DNA from: CAZTXD01 sp964617995
Lineage (GTDB): Bacteria; Actinomycetota; Acidimicrobiia; Spongiisociales; ZC4RG35
Direction: 5' to 3'
NCBI GenBank assembly: GCA_964617995.1
Contig: CAZTXD010000008.1
Location: forward strand, 1 to 47,932
Length of the DNA: 47,932 nt
Shown here piece after piece: positions 1 to 8,204 of this stretch; position 1 is the stretch's first letter; every line of letters begins with the position of its first letter. Made by a program: the position numbers and the translations under genes. The notes beneath the pieces are model-generated. The model searched no databases and had not been told where the DNA came from. It saw only the letters and a list, made by a program, of their open reading frames with translations.

Positions 1-576
1 ATCACCGGTGCCCTGGTCCAGTGGCTGCGTGACAACCTGGGGATGATCCAGAGCTCCGCCGAGGTCGAGGCGATGGCGAAGACCGTGGAGGACAACGGTG
101 GCATCTACATCGTGCCCGCCTTCTCCGGGCTGTTCGCTCCGTACTGGAAGTCGAATGCGCGTGGTGTGATCGCGGGCCTGACACGCTACGTGAACAAGGG
201 TCACATCGCCCGCGCCACTCTCGAGGCCACCGCCTGGCAGACCCGGGAGGTCCTGGATGCCATGAACAAGGACTCCGGAGTGGACCTCAAGGAGCTGAAG
301 GTCGACGGCGGCATGGTCGGCAACGAGTTGCTGATGCAGTTCCAAGCCGACGTCCTCGGGGTTCCGGTGATCCGGCCGGCCGTGCCGGAGACGACCTCCC
401 TCGGCGCCGCCTATGCCGCCGGTCTCGCCACCGGATTCTGGGGCGAGGTCGACGATCTGCGTGAGAACTGGATCAAAGACAAAGAGTGGACCCCCCAGAT
501 GGACGAATCCCGGCGCGACGCCGAATATGCCCAGTGGAAGAAGGCAGTCACCCGCACCTTCGACTGGGTGGACTGA
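1..576 (+). CDS. glpK: Glycerol kinase, C-terminal part
   Basis: Glycerol kinase transfers phosphate from ATP to glycerol in the cytoplasm, giving sn-glycerol 3-phosphate. The frame is open from base 1 and ends at the TGA at 574-576, so about 191 residues are seen of a protein that is usually near 500. The FGGY-kinase C-terminal blocks are clear: GGIYIVPAFSGLFAPYW, then VDGGM of the nucleotide-binding subdomain, then TSLGAAYAAGLATGFW. It lies 68 bp before the DhaM-HPr-EI gene on the same strand, and the genes that oxidise its product (glpAB, glpC) follow on the other strand. The identification is firm; the start and N-terminal half are outside the window. Confidence 0.97.
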   Translation: MTGALVQWLRDNLGMIQSSAEVEAMAKTVEDNGGIYIVPAFSGLFAPYWKSNARGVIAGLTRYVNKGHIARATLEATAWQTREVLDAMNKDSGVDLKELKVDGGMVGNELLMQFQADVLGVPVIRPAVPETTSLGAAYAAGLATGFWGEVDDLRENWIKDKEWTPQMDESRRDAEYAQWKKAVTRTFDWVD

Positions 577-589
577 GCGATCGGCCGCG

Positions 590-617
590 CCGATAACCGA
601 AAACCGATAACCGAATA
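590..617 (+). promoter_or_regulatory. Four tandem 7-bp repeats upstream of dhaM
   Basis: Four consecutive heptamers read CCGATAA, CCGAAAA, CCGATAA and CCGAATA. They end 27 bp before the GTG start of the DhaM-HPr-EI gene, where a promoter would lie; TACGCT at the downstream edge could serve as a -10 box. A similar heptamer array lies upstream of glpAB at 7411-7438. A shared operator for glycerol genes is inference; a dispersed intergenic repeat is the alternative. Confidence 0.5.
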
Positions 618-644
618 CGCTCGCCGGCAGCGAGACTTGAACCT

Positions 645-3119
645 GTGGTAGGCATCGTCATCGTCTCGCACTCCGCCAAGCTCGCGGAGGGGGTGCTCGA
701 GCTGGCGCGGCAGATGGGTGGCGAGGATGTCGCCCTGGCGGCGACGGGAGGCATCGACGACCCCGACGATCCGATAGGAACGGACGCCTTCGCCATAAAG
801 GAGGCGATCGAGGCGGTCTGGTCCGACGACGGAGTGCTGGTCCTGATGGACCTGGGAAGCGCCGTCATGAATGCCGAGACGGCACTCGACTTCCTCGAGC
901 CCCCCGCCGATGCCTCGGCAGTGCTGCTGTGCGAGGCAGCCCTGGTCGAGGGAGCGGTGGCGGCGGTGGCATCGGCACGGATCGGGGCGTCCCTCTCGGA
1001 GGTGGCGGACGAGGCCCGGTCCGGACTCCACCCCAAGGTGGAGCATCTGCGACCCGGAGCCGGAGACGACCGGCGCCCCGATGCCGGGCTCGCCGAAGGA
1101 GCACCCAGTGTTCGCCTCACCATCCCCAACCGGCTGGGTCTACATCTGCGGCCCGCCGGCCGGCTCGTCGAGCTGGTGGCCAGGTTCGACGCCGAGGTGG
1201 AACTCACCAACGTCACGACCGGATCAGGGCCCGTGTCGGCTCGCAGCTTGTCACGGGTCTCCGGCCTGGGTGTTCGTCAGGGCCATGTCGTCGAGGTGCG
1301 GGCCGAAGGCGACGCGGCCGCCGAGGTCCTGGCGGCCGTGGAGCAACTCGCCGGCGACCACTTCGGCGACCGGGATCTCCCCGAGCCCGTGACTCTTCCT
1401 CCATCGTCTCCGGTCACGACTCTGGAGGGAGTGATCGGCGGCGTCGGGGCTGCACCGGGCGTGGCGGTCGGGCCGGCTCGACGTCTGGTACGTGCCCCGC
1501 TGACCCTGCCCGAGCGAACTCCGGACGATCCCGAAGTCGAGCTGGGCAGGCTCAGGGAGGCGGCGCTGGAGGCACGGCGGGATGTCGAGCACCAGCGCAC
1601 GGCGGCCGCCGGGCGGGCAGGTGACGCCGAGGCGACGATCTTTGATGCCCACCTCCTCATTCTCGACGACGAGGCGCTGTGGGAGATGGCGGTGGAGGCG
1701 ACTGAGAAGGGCGGCACCGCCGAGACGGCATGGGGCGAGGCCGTTGAGAAAGTGGCGGAGACGTTCCGGGGGCTGGACGACGCCTATCAGGCCGAGCGGG
1801 TCGCCGATGTCGAAGCGGTGGGGCGGCAGGTGCTCGGCCATCTTCTGGGGGTGGACACGGCTGCCCGGATGGAGGAGCCGGGGGTTCTCATCGCCGATGA
1901 TCTCACTCCCGGCGAGACTGCCACCCTCGACCCGGAGAAGGTGCAGGCGATCGTGACCTCCGCGGGGGGTGCTACCTCCCACTCGGCGATCATCGCCCGG
2001 GCTCTCGGTGTTCCCGCCGTGGTGGCCGTCGGCCCACTCGCCGTCGCCGAGGGCACGATTCTGCTCGTGGATGGGACCGCCGGAACGGTCACGGTGGATC
2101 CCGATGAAGGCGAGATTGCCGTCGCCGCCGATCGGATCAGAGTGGAGGCGGAGAGGGCCGCGATGGCGCGGCAGCAGGCAGCCGCACCGGCCGTGACCGT
2201 GAGCGGTAGCCGTGTCGAGGTGGCCGCCAACGTCGGGTCCGTTGCCGATACCCTCCAGGCGGTGGAGGAGGGGGCCGACGGGGTCGGACTGCTGCGGACC
2301 GAGTTCCTCTACCTGGATCGTCGGAACGCACCTCCCGAGGACCACCAGGAAGCGACCTACCGACAGATCGCCGAGGCGCTCGACGGCCGGCCTCTCGTCT
2401 TGCGGACGCTCGACGTGGGTGGAGACAAGCCCCTTCCGTTCCTTCCCCGGCCCCGAGAGGAGAATCCCTTCCTGGGAGTTCGGGGAGTCCGGCTGGGGTT
2501 GGCCGAACCCGACCTGCTGCTGACCCAGATCCGGGCGGCGCTACGGGTGGCGGCCGATCACCCCCTCCGGATCATGTTCCCGATGGTGGCAACCCTCGGT
2601 GACTGGGAAGCCGCCCGCAGCCTCGTCGCCCGGGCAGCCGAGGACGTCGGCGGGATGCCCGCCGGGCTGGAGCTGGGGATAATGGTCGAGGTCCCGTCGG
2701 TGCCTCTGGTCGCCGAGAGCTTCGCGCCGGTGGTCGACTTCTTCTCGGTGGGCACCAACGATCTCACCCAATACACGTTGGCCGCCGAAAGGGGGAACCC
2801 CGACCTGGCCGGGCTCACAGATGCTCTCCATCCCTCCGTGCTCGGGCTGGTTGAGCGGACATGCCTGGCCGCGGCCGGGCACGGTCGTTGGGTGGGTGTG
2901 TGCGGGGAGCTGGCCGCCGACCCGGTGGCGATCCCGATCTTGCTGGGCCTGGGAGTCACCGAGCTGTCGATGAGCCCCATCGCCATCCCCCGCGCCAAGC
3001 AGATCGTGCGCAAAGTGGAGGACTCCGCAGCCAGGACCCTGGCAGCGGAGGTGCTGGCGATGGGCACGGCGGAAGACGTGCGCCAGGCCGCCCGCCGCTT
3101 TCTCGCCTCTATCGACTGA
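645..3119 (+). CDS. dhaM: DhaM-HPr-Enzyme I fusion phosphotransfer protein
   Basis: An 824-residue cytoplasmic phosphorelay protein with three PTS modules in one chain. Residues 1 to about 130 are a DhaM/EIIA-Man-like domain with phospho-His in VSHSAKLAEG (H9). Residues about 150-235 are HPr with the active His in GLHLRPAG (H167). Residues about 255-824 are a full Enzyme I with the phospho-His in GGATSHSAIIAR (H446), PEP-domain motifs DVGGDKPLPF, EENPFLGVRGVRL and GTNDLTQYTLA, and the catalytic Cys in VCGELAADP (C753). In known systems DhaM passes PEP-derived phosphate to DhaL-ADP for dihydroxyacetone phosphorylation. E. coli DhaM carries a shortened EI domain, whereas here EI looks complete. 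The start is GTG at 645, only four codons before the DhaM motif. DhaK and DhaL are not in the window. A wider PTS role, for example on GlpK, is possible but unproven. Confidence 0.92.
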   Translation: MVGIVIVSHSAKLAEGVLELARQMGGEDVALAATGGIDDPDDPIGTDAFAIKEAIEAVWSDDGVLVLMDLGSAVMNAETALDFLEPPADASAVLLCEAALVEGAVAAVASARIGASLSEVADEARSGLHPKVEHLRPGAGDDRRPDAGLAEGAPSVRLTIPNRLGLHLRPAGRLVELVARFDAEVELTNVTTGSGPVSARSLSRVSGLGVRQGHVVEVRAEGDAAAEVLAAVEQLAGDHFGDRDLPEPVTLPPSSPVTTLEGVIGGVGAAPGVAVGPARRLVRAPLTLPERTPDDPEVELGRLREAALEARRDVEHQRTAAAGRAGDAEATIFDAHLLILDDEALWEMAVEATEKGGTAETAWGEAVEKVAETFRGLDDAYQAERVADVEAVGRQVLGHLLGVDTAARMEEPGVLIADDLTPGETATLDPEKVQAIVTSAGGATSHSAIIARALGVPAVVAVGPLAVAEGTILLVDGTAGTVTVDPDEGEIAVAADRIRVEAERAAMARQQAAAPAVTVSGSRVEVAANVGSVADTLQAVEEGADGVGLLRTEFLYLDRRNAPPEDHQEATYRQIAEALDGRPLVLRTLDVGGDKPLPFLPRPREENPFLGVRGVRLGLAEPDLLLTQIRAALRVAADHPLRIMFPMVATLGDWEAARSLVARAAEDVGGMPAGLELGIMVEVPSVPLVAESFAPVVDFFSVGTNDLTQYTLAAERGNPDLAGLTDALHPSVLGLVERTCLAAAGHGRWVGVCGELAADPVAIPILLGLGVTELSMSPIAIPRAKQIVRKVEDSAARTLAAEVLAMGTAEDVRQAARRFLASID

Positions 3120-3124
3120 GGCTC

Positions 3125-3173
3125 CTTCTGTGAACGGAAGTGTGGCTGACAGCCACACTTCCGTTCACAGAAG
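3125..3173. terminator. Perfect 23-bp hairpin between convergent dhaM and glpC
   Basis: Arms 3125-3147 and 3151-3173 are exact reverse complements around a 3-base loop. The hairpin begins 6 bp after the dhaM stop and contains the glpC stop codon (3165-3167, minus strand), so it can end transcription from both sides. There is no long T-tract. Confidence 0.8.
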
Positions 3174-4484
3174 ATGGGCGAGGGGGCCCTCCACGGCGAT
3201 GCCGAGGGAGGCGGCCACGACTTCGATCGGGTGGATGGTCGGGACCCCGGTGGCATGGGTGATCTGCCACCGGCAGGTCTCGGAGTCACAGGCCACCGTG
3301 GGGGGAGCCTCTCTCTCCACGAACTCGAACAGCTCGCGTCCCACGTCCATGGCGATCTGGTACTTCTCGGTCTTGTATCCGTAGGTGCCGGCGATACCAC
3401 AGCAAGAGGACTCGCTCTCCACCACCTGGAGGCCCGGAATCAGGTCCATGACGTCACGGGCGGGAATCCCGAGACGATGGGCACGGTACTGGCAAGGTGC
3501 GTGATAGGGGAGGCGCAGCCGCACCTCTCGCATCTCGGGAAGCCCACCCCGGGCGGCGAGGCCCAACAGGAACTCGTGGAGGTCGTGGGTGGCCGCCGCC
3601 ACGAGTCGGGAGTCCTCGTCGTGGGCGTCGAGCAGCTCGGGGGCCTCCTCCTTGAGCGTGAGGGTGCAGGAGGTGGATGTGCCCACGATCGCTCGCCCCG
3701 CCTGGACGTGGCCCACCAGGGAGGCGACGTTGGCCTGGTGGTAACGGCGGGCGGCGGTGAACTCACCGTTGGAGAGAAGCGGCAGACCACAGCACCGATT
3801 CTCCGGCACGATCACCTCATACCCCAGATGCTCCAGGACCCGCACAGCTGCTCGACCCACCCGGGTCTCGTAGTACTCGGTGGCACAGCCGGTGAAGTAC
3901 ACGATCTCTGGTTGGTGTCCGACTTCGGCGCGACTGGTGGGCTCGTGGGCTTCTCCGTTGCGCCGAACAGTCGCCGGTCGCCCGGTGCCGCGCCGGTGGT
4001 GGGACCGGAGCCACCGGCGAAGGCGAGGACCCCGGGGGTAGGAGGGAAGTGGCGCACTCCGATGGATACCCAGCAGGAGCTCGGCCAGTCGTCGGGCCGG
4101 ACCGAGAGCGAATCCCCAATTGACCAGGCTCCTCAGCGGCCATCCCAGCTTCCCCAACAGCAGGGGGCGAGCGAGCAGGTTGTTCCGGAGGCGGCTCCTC
4201 CAGGCCACCTCGCCCTGCGCCACCAGATCCGCCCGGGCGCGGGCGTTTATCTCGGCGATCCTCACTCCCGTCGGGCAGACCTCGTTGCACACCCGGCAAC
4301 CCGAGCAATAGTCGACAGAATGGTCGGGGGTGGGTTGTCCCCCGTGGCGGAACCGGGCGGCTTGTGGCCCTTCGTACTTGGGCCCCGGAAAGAGATCGGT
4401 GACGGCCGACACCGGGCAGACCGTCACGCAGATGTTGCACTTGATGCAGTAGTCGAGAGTCGTTTCGACGGGGGCGACGATCAT
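3165..4484 (-). CDS. glpC: Glycerol-3-phosphate dehydrogenase subunit C, iron-sulfur protein
   Basis: GlpC anchors the anaerobic-type glycerol-3-phosphate dehydrogenase to the membrane and passes electrons towards quinones. Two 4Fe-4S ferredoxin motifs are near the N-terminus: CIKCNICVTVCPVS and, about 50 residues later, CSGCRVCNEVCPTG. Two CCG domains follow, with cores NRCCGLPLLSNG and SSCCGIAGTYGYK. I place the start at the ATG at 4484: it overlaps the glpAB stop as ATGA, the usual sign of translational coupling, whereas the upstream GTG at 4514 would add ten residues inside glpAB. That gives 439 residues. The stop lies in the stem of the terminator shared with dhaM. It forms an operon with glpAB. 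Confidence 0.93.
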   Translation of the reverse strand: MIVAPVETTLDYCIKCNICVTVCPVSAVTDLFPGPKYEGPQAARFRHGGQPTPDHSVDYCSGCRVCNEVCPTGVRIAEINARARADLVAQGEVAWRSRLRNNLLARPLLLGKLGWPLRSLVNWGFALGPARRLAELLLGIHRSAPLPSYPRGPRLRRWLRSHHRRGTGRPATVRRNGEAHEPTSRAEVGHQPEIVYFTGCATEYYETRVGRAAVRVLEHLGYEVIVPENRCCGLPLLSNGEFTAARRYHQANVASLVGHVQAGRAIVGTSTSCTLTLKEEAPELLDAHDEDSRLVAAATHDLHEFLLGLAARGGLPEMREVRLRLPYHAPCQYRAHRLGIPARDVMDLIPGLQVVESESSCCGIAGTYGYKTEKYQIAMDVGRELFEFVEREAPPTVACDSETCRWQITHATGVPTIHPIEVVAASLGIAVEGPLAHLL

Positions 4485-7342
4485 CGGCCCGCAGCCTTCC
4501 GGCCTGCCACCCACCCGGTGGCCAGTGCCACGCCCTCCAGCGAGCCTTCCCGGACCGGATCGCTTCCGGCCAGGAGCCCACCCGCCACCATCACCCCGGG
4601 GATGGCGGTCAGGTCGGCACCCACCGCCACGCCACTCCGGTAGAGCGGCGGGTCATCTTCGTCGAACCAGTCCTGCCGGGCAGACGGACCCCTCACGGGG
4701 AGGTTCGCCACGGTCTCGCGCAATGACCCGTCCGCCAGCCCCACGACTCCGCCACCGAGGATCCCTCCGGTGGCGAGAACGACCCGTCGGGCCCGATGGC
4801 GCAGCTGGCGGGCGGCAGCGAGAGTCGTGATCTCTATCGCCCGGCCGTCGCCTTCCAGCGCCACCGCCTCGGCGTTGTCGATGATCCTTCCCCCTGCTCG
4901 GCGAATCGCATCGCGAAGGATGCGTTGTAGGCGCATCCCCGGCACCGAGGGAGGGAGGGTGGGGATCTCGAAGACCTCGGCCGAGAGGCGCTGGGACAGA
5001 TCGGCGATCACGTCCGGAGCCCGATCGAGCCCCAACACGGCCGGGAACCCGATCCGCTTTCCCGCCGGCCGATGAAGGCTCAGCGCGTCGACTACCTCGG
5101 TTCGGAACTCCTCGGTCTCGAACAAGGCAGCGAGGACGGTTCCGTTGACGAACCGGCGAGCCTCGAGTGACGGCAGTTCGATCCGGACGGCGTCGGTCTC
5201 CACCCGGAGGGCGGCGAGGTTGTCGGCCACCAGCTCCGGAGCGAGGTCGCCGAATCGGTTCAGGCCGACCACCAGCACAGGTTCCGGTCGATCCAGGGAG
5301 CCTGCGGTCATCGTGCGGGGTGCCAGGCAGGTCCTTCGTCCCGCACCCAGGCCGCTGGGCAGCGTGAAGTTGGAGTCGAGGGAGCCTGCCAGGGGATATC
5401 CCTCCTCCTCGCAGAGGTTCACCAGCGCGTAGAGAGCCTCGGCCACCGACGGGACGCCGACCAGGGAGTAGGGGTGCTCGCGTTCGGTGACGGCCAGCTC
5501 CTCCAGGGCCTGGCGTGGCGAGCGATCGTCGCCTTGTGCGCCGAAGACGTCGATACAGCCGGCATGCCACATCAGGCTGCCCCAACCTTTGGTGAGCAGA
5601 GTCGTGGATGCGCCGCCGACGGCCGCCTGCCAGGCCGCCATCAAGCCGGCCGGACCGCCACCCACGACCAGGACATCACGGAGGGGCGGCCCCGCCCTCG
5701 CCCCCGAGGCGCGAGCCCGGCGGGGAGGAGCGGGAATGCCGGTGGCGTCCTCCGGTGGTGTGTACATGACCGGACCCAGCGGCGACGTGGCGGGACCGGG
5801 CAGGTCGGGGGCACGGAGCAGACTGCCGAAGATGAGGTCGTCGAGACGGGCCTGCCGGAGCTGCGATCCCCACAGCACGGGGAACATGCCCTTCCAGCGT
5901 TCCCGCAGGAAGTCCTTCATCGCCACGTTCGTCTCGGCGACCGGTGGGCGGCGGATCTCGTGGAGGATGCCGCCGACACGGGGCAGGCACCATCCCCCCT
6001 GGCATGGCCCCATCCCCAATCTCACCTCCCTGCGGATGTCGTCGACGGTCTTGGCTTCACCGTCCACGATGGCGCGGGTCACGTCGTCCCGGGTGACCAG
6101 TTCGCACTCGCACACGAGGTCGCCGTAGTCGGCGTCGCTTTCGATACGGGCAAGACGTTCTCCCAGGAAGTGGTAGCCGTTGCGCTCCTGCGGGTCGGGC
6201 AACGGCTCCAGGTGGGTCCGTCCCGGACGGTCGACTCCCAGCTTCCGACAGACGTTGTCGGCGGTCACCTCGGCCATCTGACGGAAGGTGGTCCATTTCC
6301 CTCCGGTGATGGTCACGAAGCCGTCGACTCCGTCCCGCACGGAATGATCCAACAGGGCGTAGGCGCGTGTCACGTCGCGAGTGTCATCGGCGGCGTCCTC
6401 CTGATAGAGGGGCCGCACCCCCGCCCATGCGCGCAGGACTCGCATCTCTGAGATCCCCGGAACGAGCTTGTCGCCTTCCTCCAGCATCAGGCGGACCTCC
6501 CACGGTTCCACGCTGAACCGTTCTGGATCGGGCACGCCTTCGTCGGTGGTGCCGATCACGGCGACTGTCTGGATGGGAACGATGATGTCGCCGTCATCGG
6601 GCATCTTGCATCGGTTGAGGACGGTGTTGATCATCCGGTGGTTGACGCCCAGCATGGTTCCCTTGCCGGCCTGGACCCGGAAGTCCACTCCGGCGGTGGC
6701 GGCCACCCGTCCCGCCCACGCCCCGGAGGCGTTCACGACCAGGTCGGCGGTGATAGCCACGTCCTCGCCGGTCGTCAGGTCGTGGCATCGGGCACCGACA
6801 ACGGTGTCCCCCTCGCGGACCAGGGCGACTACCTCGTGGTAGGGGAGCACTCGGGCGCCGTGCTCGCGGGCGGAGGCAGCGGTCGACTCGGCCGCCAGGA
6901 ACGAATCGGCGGCGGCGTCGGGGACCTCGAAGCAGTGGGATATTCCCGGGTTGAGGAACGGCTCACGGCGGAGGGCCTCGGCGACCGTCACCTCCGCCAC
7001 CGGGATCCCGGCGCGGCGGCATCCCTCCAGGAACTCGGGGACGTAGTCGGCGTCGTCCCAGGGAGTCACCACGAAGTATCCCCCGGTGTCCTCCAGGCAG
7101 TGCGGCATGATGCGACGAAGGACCCGGTTCTCCTCGATGCATTCGACGGCGGCCTCCGGGTCCTTCACGACGTAGCGCCCTCCCGAGTGCAGGAGTCCGT
7201 GGTAGCGCCCGCTGGTGCCGTGGCTCAGGTCCCGCTGCTCCACCAGCACGGTGTCGAAGCCGCGCATCGCCAGGTCCCGCAGCACCCCCACCCCGGTCGC
7301 CCCACCCCCGATGACCAGGACATCCGTCTGCCAGCGTTGCAT
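4481..7342 (-). CDS. glpA: Fused glycerol-3-phosphate dehydrogenase subunits A and B
   Basis: One 953-residue chain joins GlpA and GlpB. The GlpA part has an N-terminal FAD Rossmann motif (VIGGGATGVG), the GKWTTFRQMAE block typical of FAD glycerol-3-phosphate dehydrogenases, and a BFD-like 2Fe-2S domain (LVCECEL near residue 407 and GPCQGGWC near 444). A second flavoprotein half begins near residue 556 (DVLVVGGGPAGL) and ends with AGGLLAGSDPVREG, typical of GlpB. Together with GlpC it oxidises sn-glycerol 3-phosphate to dihydroxyacetone phosphate. In E. coli these are two separate genes; I see no frame break here. The ATG at 7342 follows a TAGTGT box by 6 nt, consistent with a leaderless mRNA. 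The 3' end overlaps glpC by 4 bp. Confidence 0.93.
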   Translation of the reverse strand: MQRWQTDVLVIGGGATGVGVLRDLAMRGFDTVLVEQRDLSHGTSGRYHGLLHSGGRYVVKDPEAAVECIEENRVLRRIMPHCLEDTGGYFVVTPWDDADYVPEFLEGCRRAGIPVAEVTVAEALRREPFLNPGISHCFEVPDAAADSFLAAESTAASAREHGARVLPYHEVVALVREGDTVVGARCHDLTTGEDVAITADLVVNASGAWAGRVAATAGVDFRVQAGKGTMLGVNHRMINTVLNRCKMPDDGDIIVPIQTVAVIGTTDEGVPDPERFSVEPWEVRLMLEEGDKLVPGISEMRVLRAWAGVRPLYQEDAADDTRDVTRAYALLDHSVRDGVDGFVTITGGKWTTFRQMAEVTADNVCRKLGVDRPGRTHLEPLPDPQERNGYHFLGERLARIESDADYGDLVCECELVTRDDVTRAIVDGEAKTVDDIRREVRLGMGPCQGGWCLPRVGGILHEIRRPPVAETNVAMKDFLRERWKGMFPVLWGSQLRQARLDDLIFGSLLRAPDLPGPATSPLGPVMYTPPEDATGIPAPPRRARASGARAGPPLRDVLVVGGGPAGLMAAWQAAVGGASTTLLTKGWGSLMWHAGCIDVFGAQGDDRSPRQALEELAVTEREHPYSLVGVPSVAEALYALVNLCEEEGYPLAGSLDSNFTLPSGLGAGRRTCLAPRTMTAGSLDRPEPVLVVGLNRFGDLAPELVADNLAALRVETDAVRIELPSLEARRFVNGTVLAALFETEEFRTEVVDALSLHRPAGKRIGFPAVLGLDRAPDVIADLSQRLSAEVFEIPTLPPSVPGMRLQRILRDAIRRAGGRIIDNAEAVALEGDGRAIEITTLAAARQLRHRARRVVLATGGILGGGVVGLADGSLRETVANLPVRGPSARQDWFDEDDPPLYRSGVAVGADLTAIPGVMVAGGLLAGSDPVREGSLEGVALATGWVAGRKAAGR

Positions 7343-7348
7343 ACGGCG

Positions 7349-7378
7349 ACACTACCCGGGGCGCGAATCGCGAGTCCA
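7349..7378 (-). promoter_or_regulatory. Putative glpAB promoter, leaderless
   Basis: On the minus strand TGGACT (7378-7373) and TAGTGT (7354-7349) are separated by 18 bp, matching -35 and -10 boxes moderately. The -10 ends 6 nt before the ATG at 7342, so transcription would start at or next to the start codon. The heptamer array lies immediately upstream. Confidence 0.45.
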
Positions 7379-7393
7379 TGGTCGTCGGTGTCA

Positions 7394-7438
7394 GTCGTCG
7401 GTTCTCGGTACCGACAACCGATGACCGAAAACTGATGA
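7394..7438. promoter_or_regulatory. Near-palindrome with 7-bp repeats upstream of glpAB
   Basis: Bases 7394-7425 form a 32-bp inverted repeat, 14 of 16 pairs matching, centred on TCGGTACCGA. The right half continues as four heptamers at 7411-7438 (CCGACAA, CCGATGA, CCGAAAA, CTGATGA), the same family as the array upstream of dhaM. It lies 50-100 bp upstream of glpAB and just after the end of the convergent-side ABC gene. It is a candidate operator for a glycerol regulator; no regulator gene is visible here. Confidence 0.5.
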
Positions 7439-7463
7439 CCACTCACGCGACCGGGAGTGAAGG

Positions 7464-8204
7464 TCACAGGATCATCGAGAGGAAACGCTGGGTGCGTTCA
7501 TGGCGGGGGCTGGCCAACACCTGCATCGGGGAGCCTTCCTCCACCACCACACCGCCGTCCATGAAGACGACCCGGTCGGCCACCTCCCGGGCGAAGCCCA
7601 TCTCGTGGGTCACGACCATCATGGTCATGCCGTCCTCCGCCAGACGGCGTATCACATCGAGCACCTCCCCGATCAGTTCGGGATCGAGAGCCGAGGTGGG
7701 CTCGTCGAAGAGCATCATATCGGGCTGCATCGACAGAGCCCGAGCGATCGCCACTCGCTGCTGCTGACCGCCCGACAGATGGTTGGGGTAGGCCCTGACC
7801 TTGTCGAGGAGGCCGACCCGCTCCAGGGAGGCATGGCCAATCTCCTCGGCCTCCTCCCTGCTCCGCTTGCGCACCTTGCGTTGGGCGATTGTGAGGTTGT
7901 CCATCACCGTTAGATGCGGGAAGAGGTTGAACTGCTGGAACACCATCCCGATGCGGGTGCGGAGGTCGTCCACGTCGGCGTCGGGATCGGTGATGTCCTC
8001 ACCTTCGATGAGGATCGTTCCCGACGTGGGCTCCTCCAGGCGGTTCACGCAGCGAAGGAGGGTCGACTTGCCCGAGCCCGAGGGCCCGATGACGCACACC
8101 ACTTCCCCGAACGTCACCTGGAAGTCGATCCCCTTAAGCACCTCGAGGTCGCCGAAGTGCTTGTGCAGGTCGCGGATCTGGATGGGGGGAGCTCCCGACC
8201 TCAT
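7464..8204 (-). CDS. Polar amino-acid ABC transporter ATPase
   Basis: The 246-residue cytoplasmic ATPase powers import by the permease encoded just upstream. It shows Walker A GPSGSGKST, the signature LSGGQQQRVAIARAL, Walker B MMLFDEPTSALDPE and the switch His in VVTHEMG, with the sequence style of the GlnQ/HisP family. The ATG at 8204 overlaps the permease stop as ATGA, so the start and coupling are well supported. It is the third gene of a three-gene operon (binding protein, permease, ATPase). The substrate cannot be told from the ATPase. Confidence 0.95.
   Translation of the reverse strand: MRSGAPPIQIRDLHKHFGDLEVLKGIDFQVTFGEVVCVIGPSGSGKSTLLRCVNRLEEPTSGTILIEGEDITDPDADVDDLRTRIGMVFQQFNLFPHLTVMDNLTIAQRKVRKRSREEAEEIGHASLERVGLLDKVRAYPNHLSGGQQQRVAIARALSMQPDMMLFDEPTSALDPELIGEVLDVIRRLAEDGMTMMVVTHEMGFAREVADRVVFMDGGVVVEEGSPMQVLASPRHERTQRFLSMIL

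Noticed and set aside
1251..2345. 364-codon minus-strand frame opposite dhaM
   Set aside because: Antisense to the Enzyme I domain, no recognisable feature.
4485..4514. GTG 4514 as the glpC start
   Set aside because: The ATG at 4484 overlaps the glpAB stop as ATGA and lies closer to the first ferredoxin motif, as in homologues.
3174..4643. 489-codon plus-strand frame opposite glpC
   Set aside because: glpC on the other strand has every iron-sulfur and CCG motif; the opposite frame has none.
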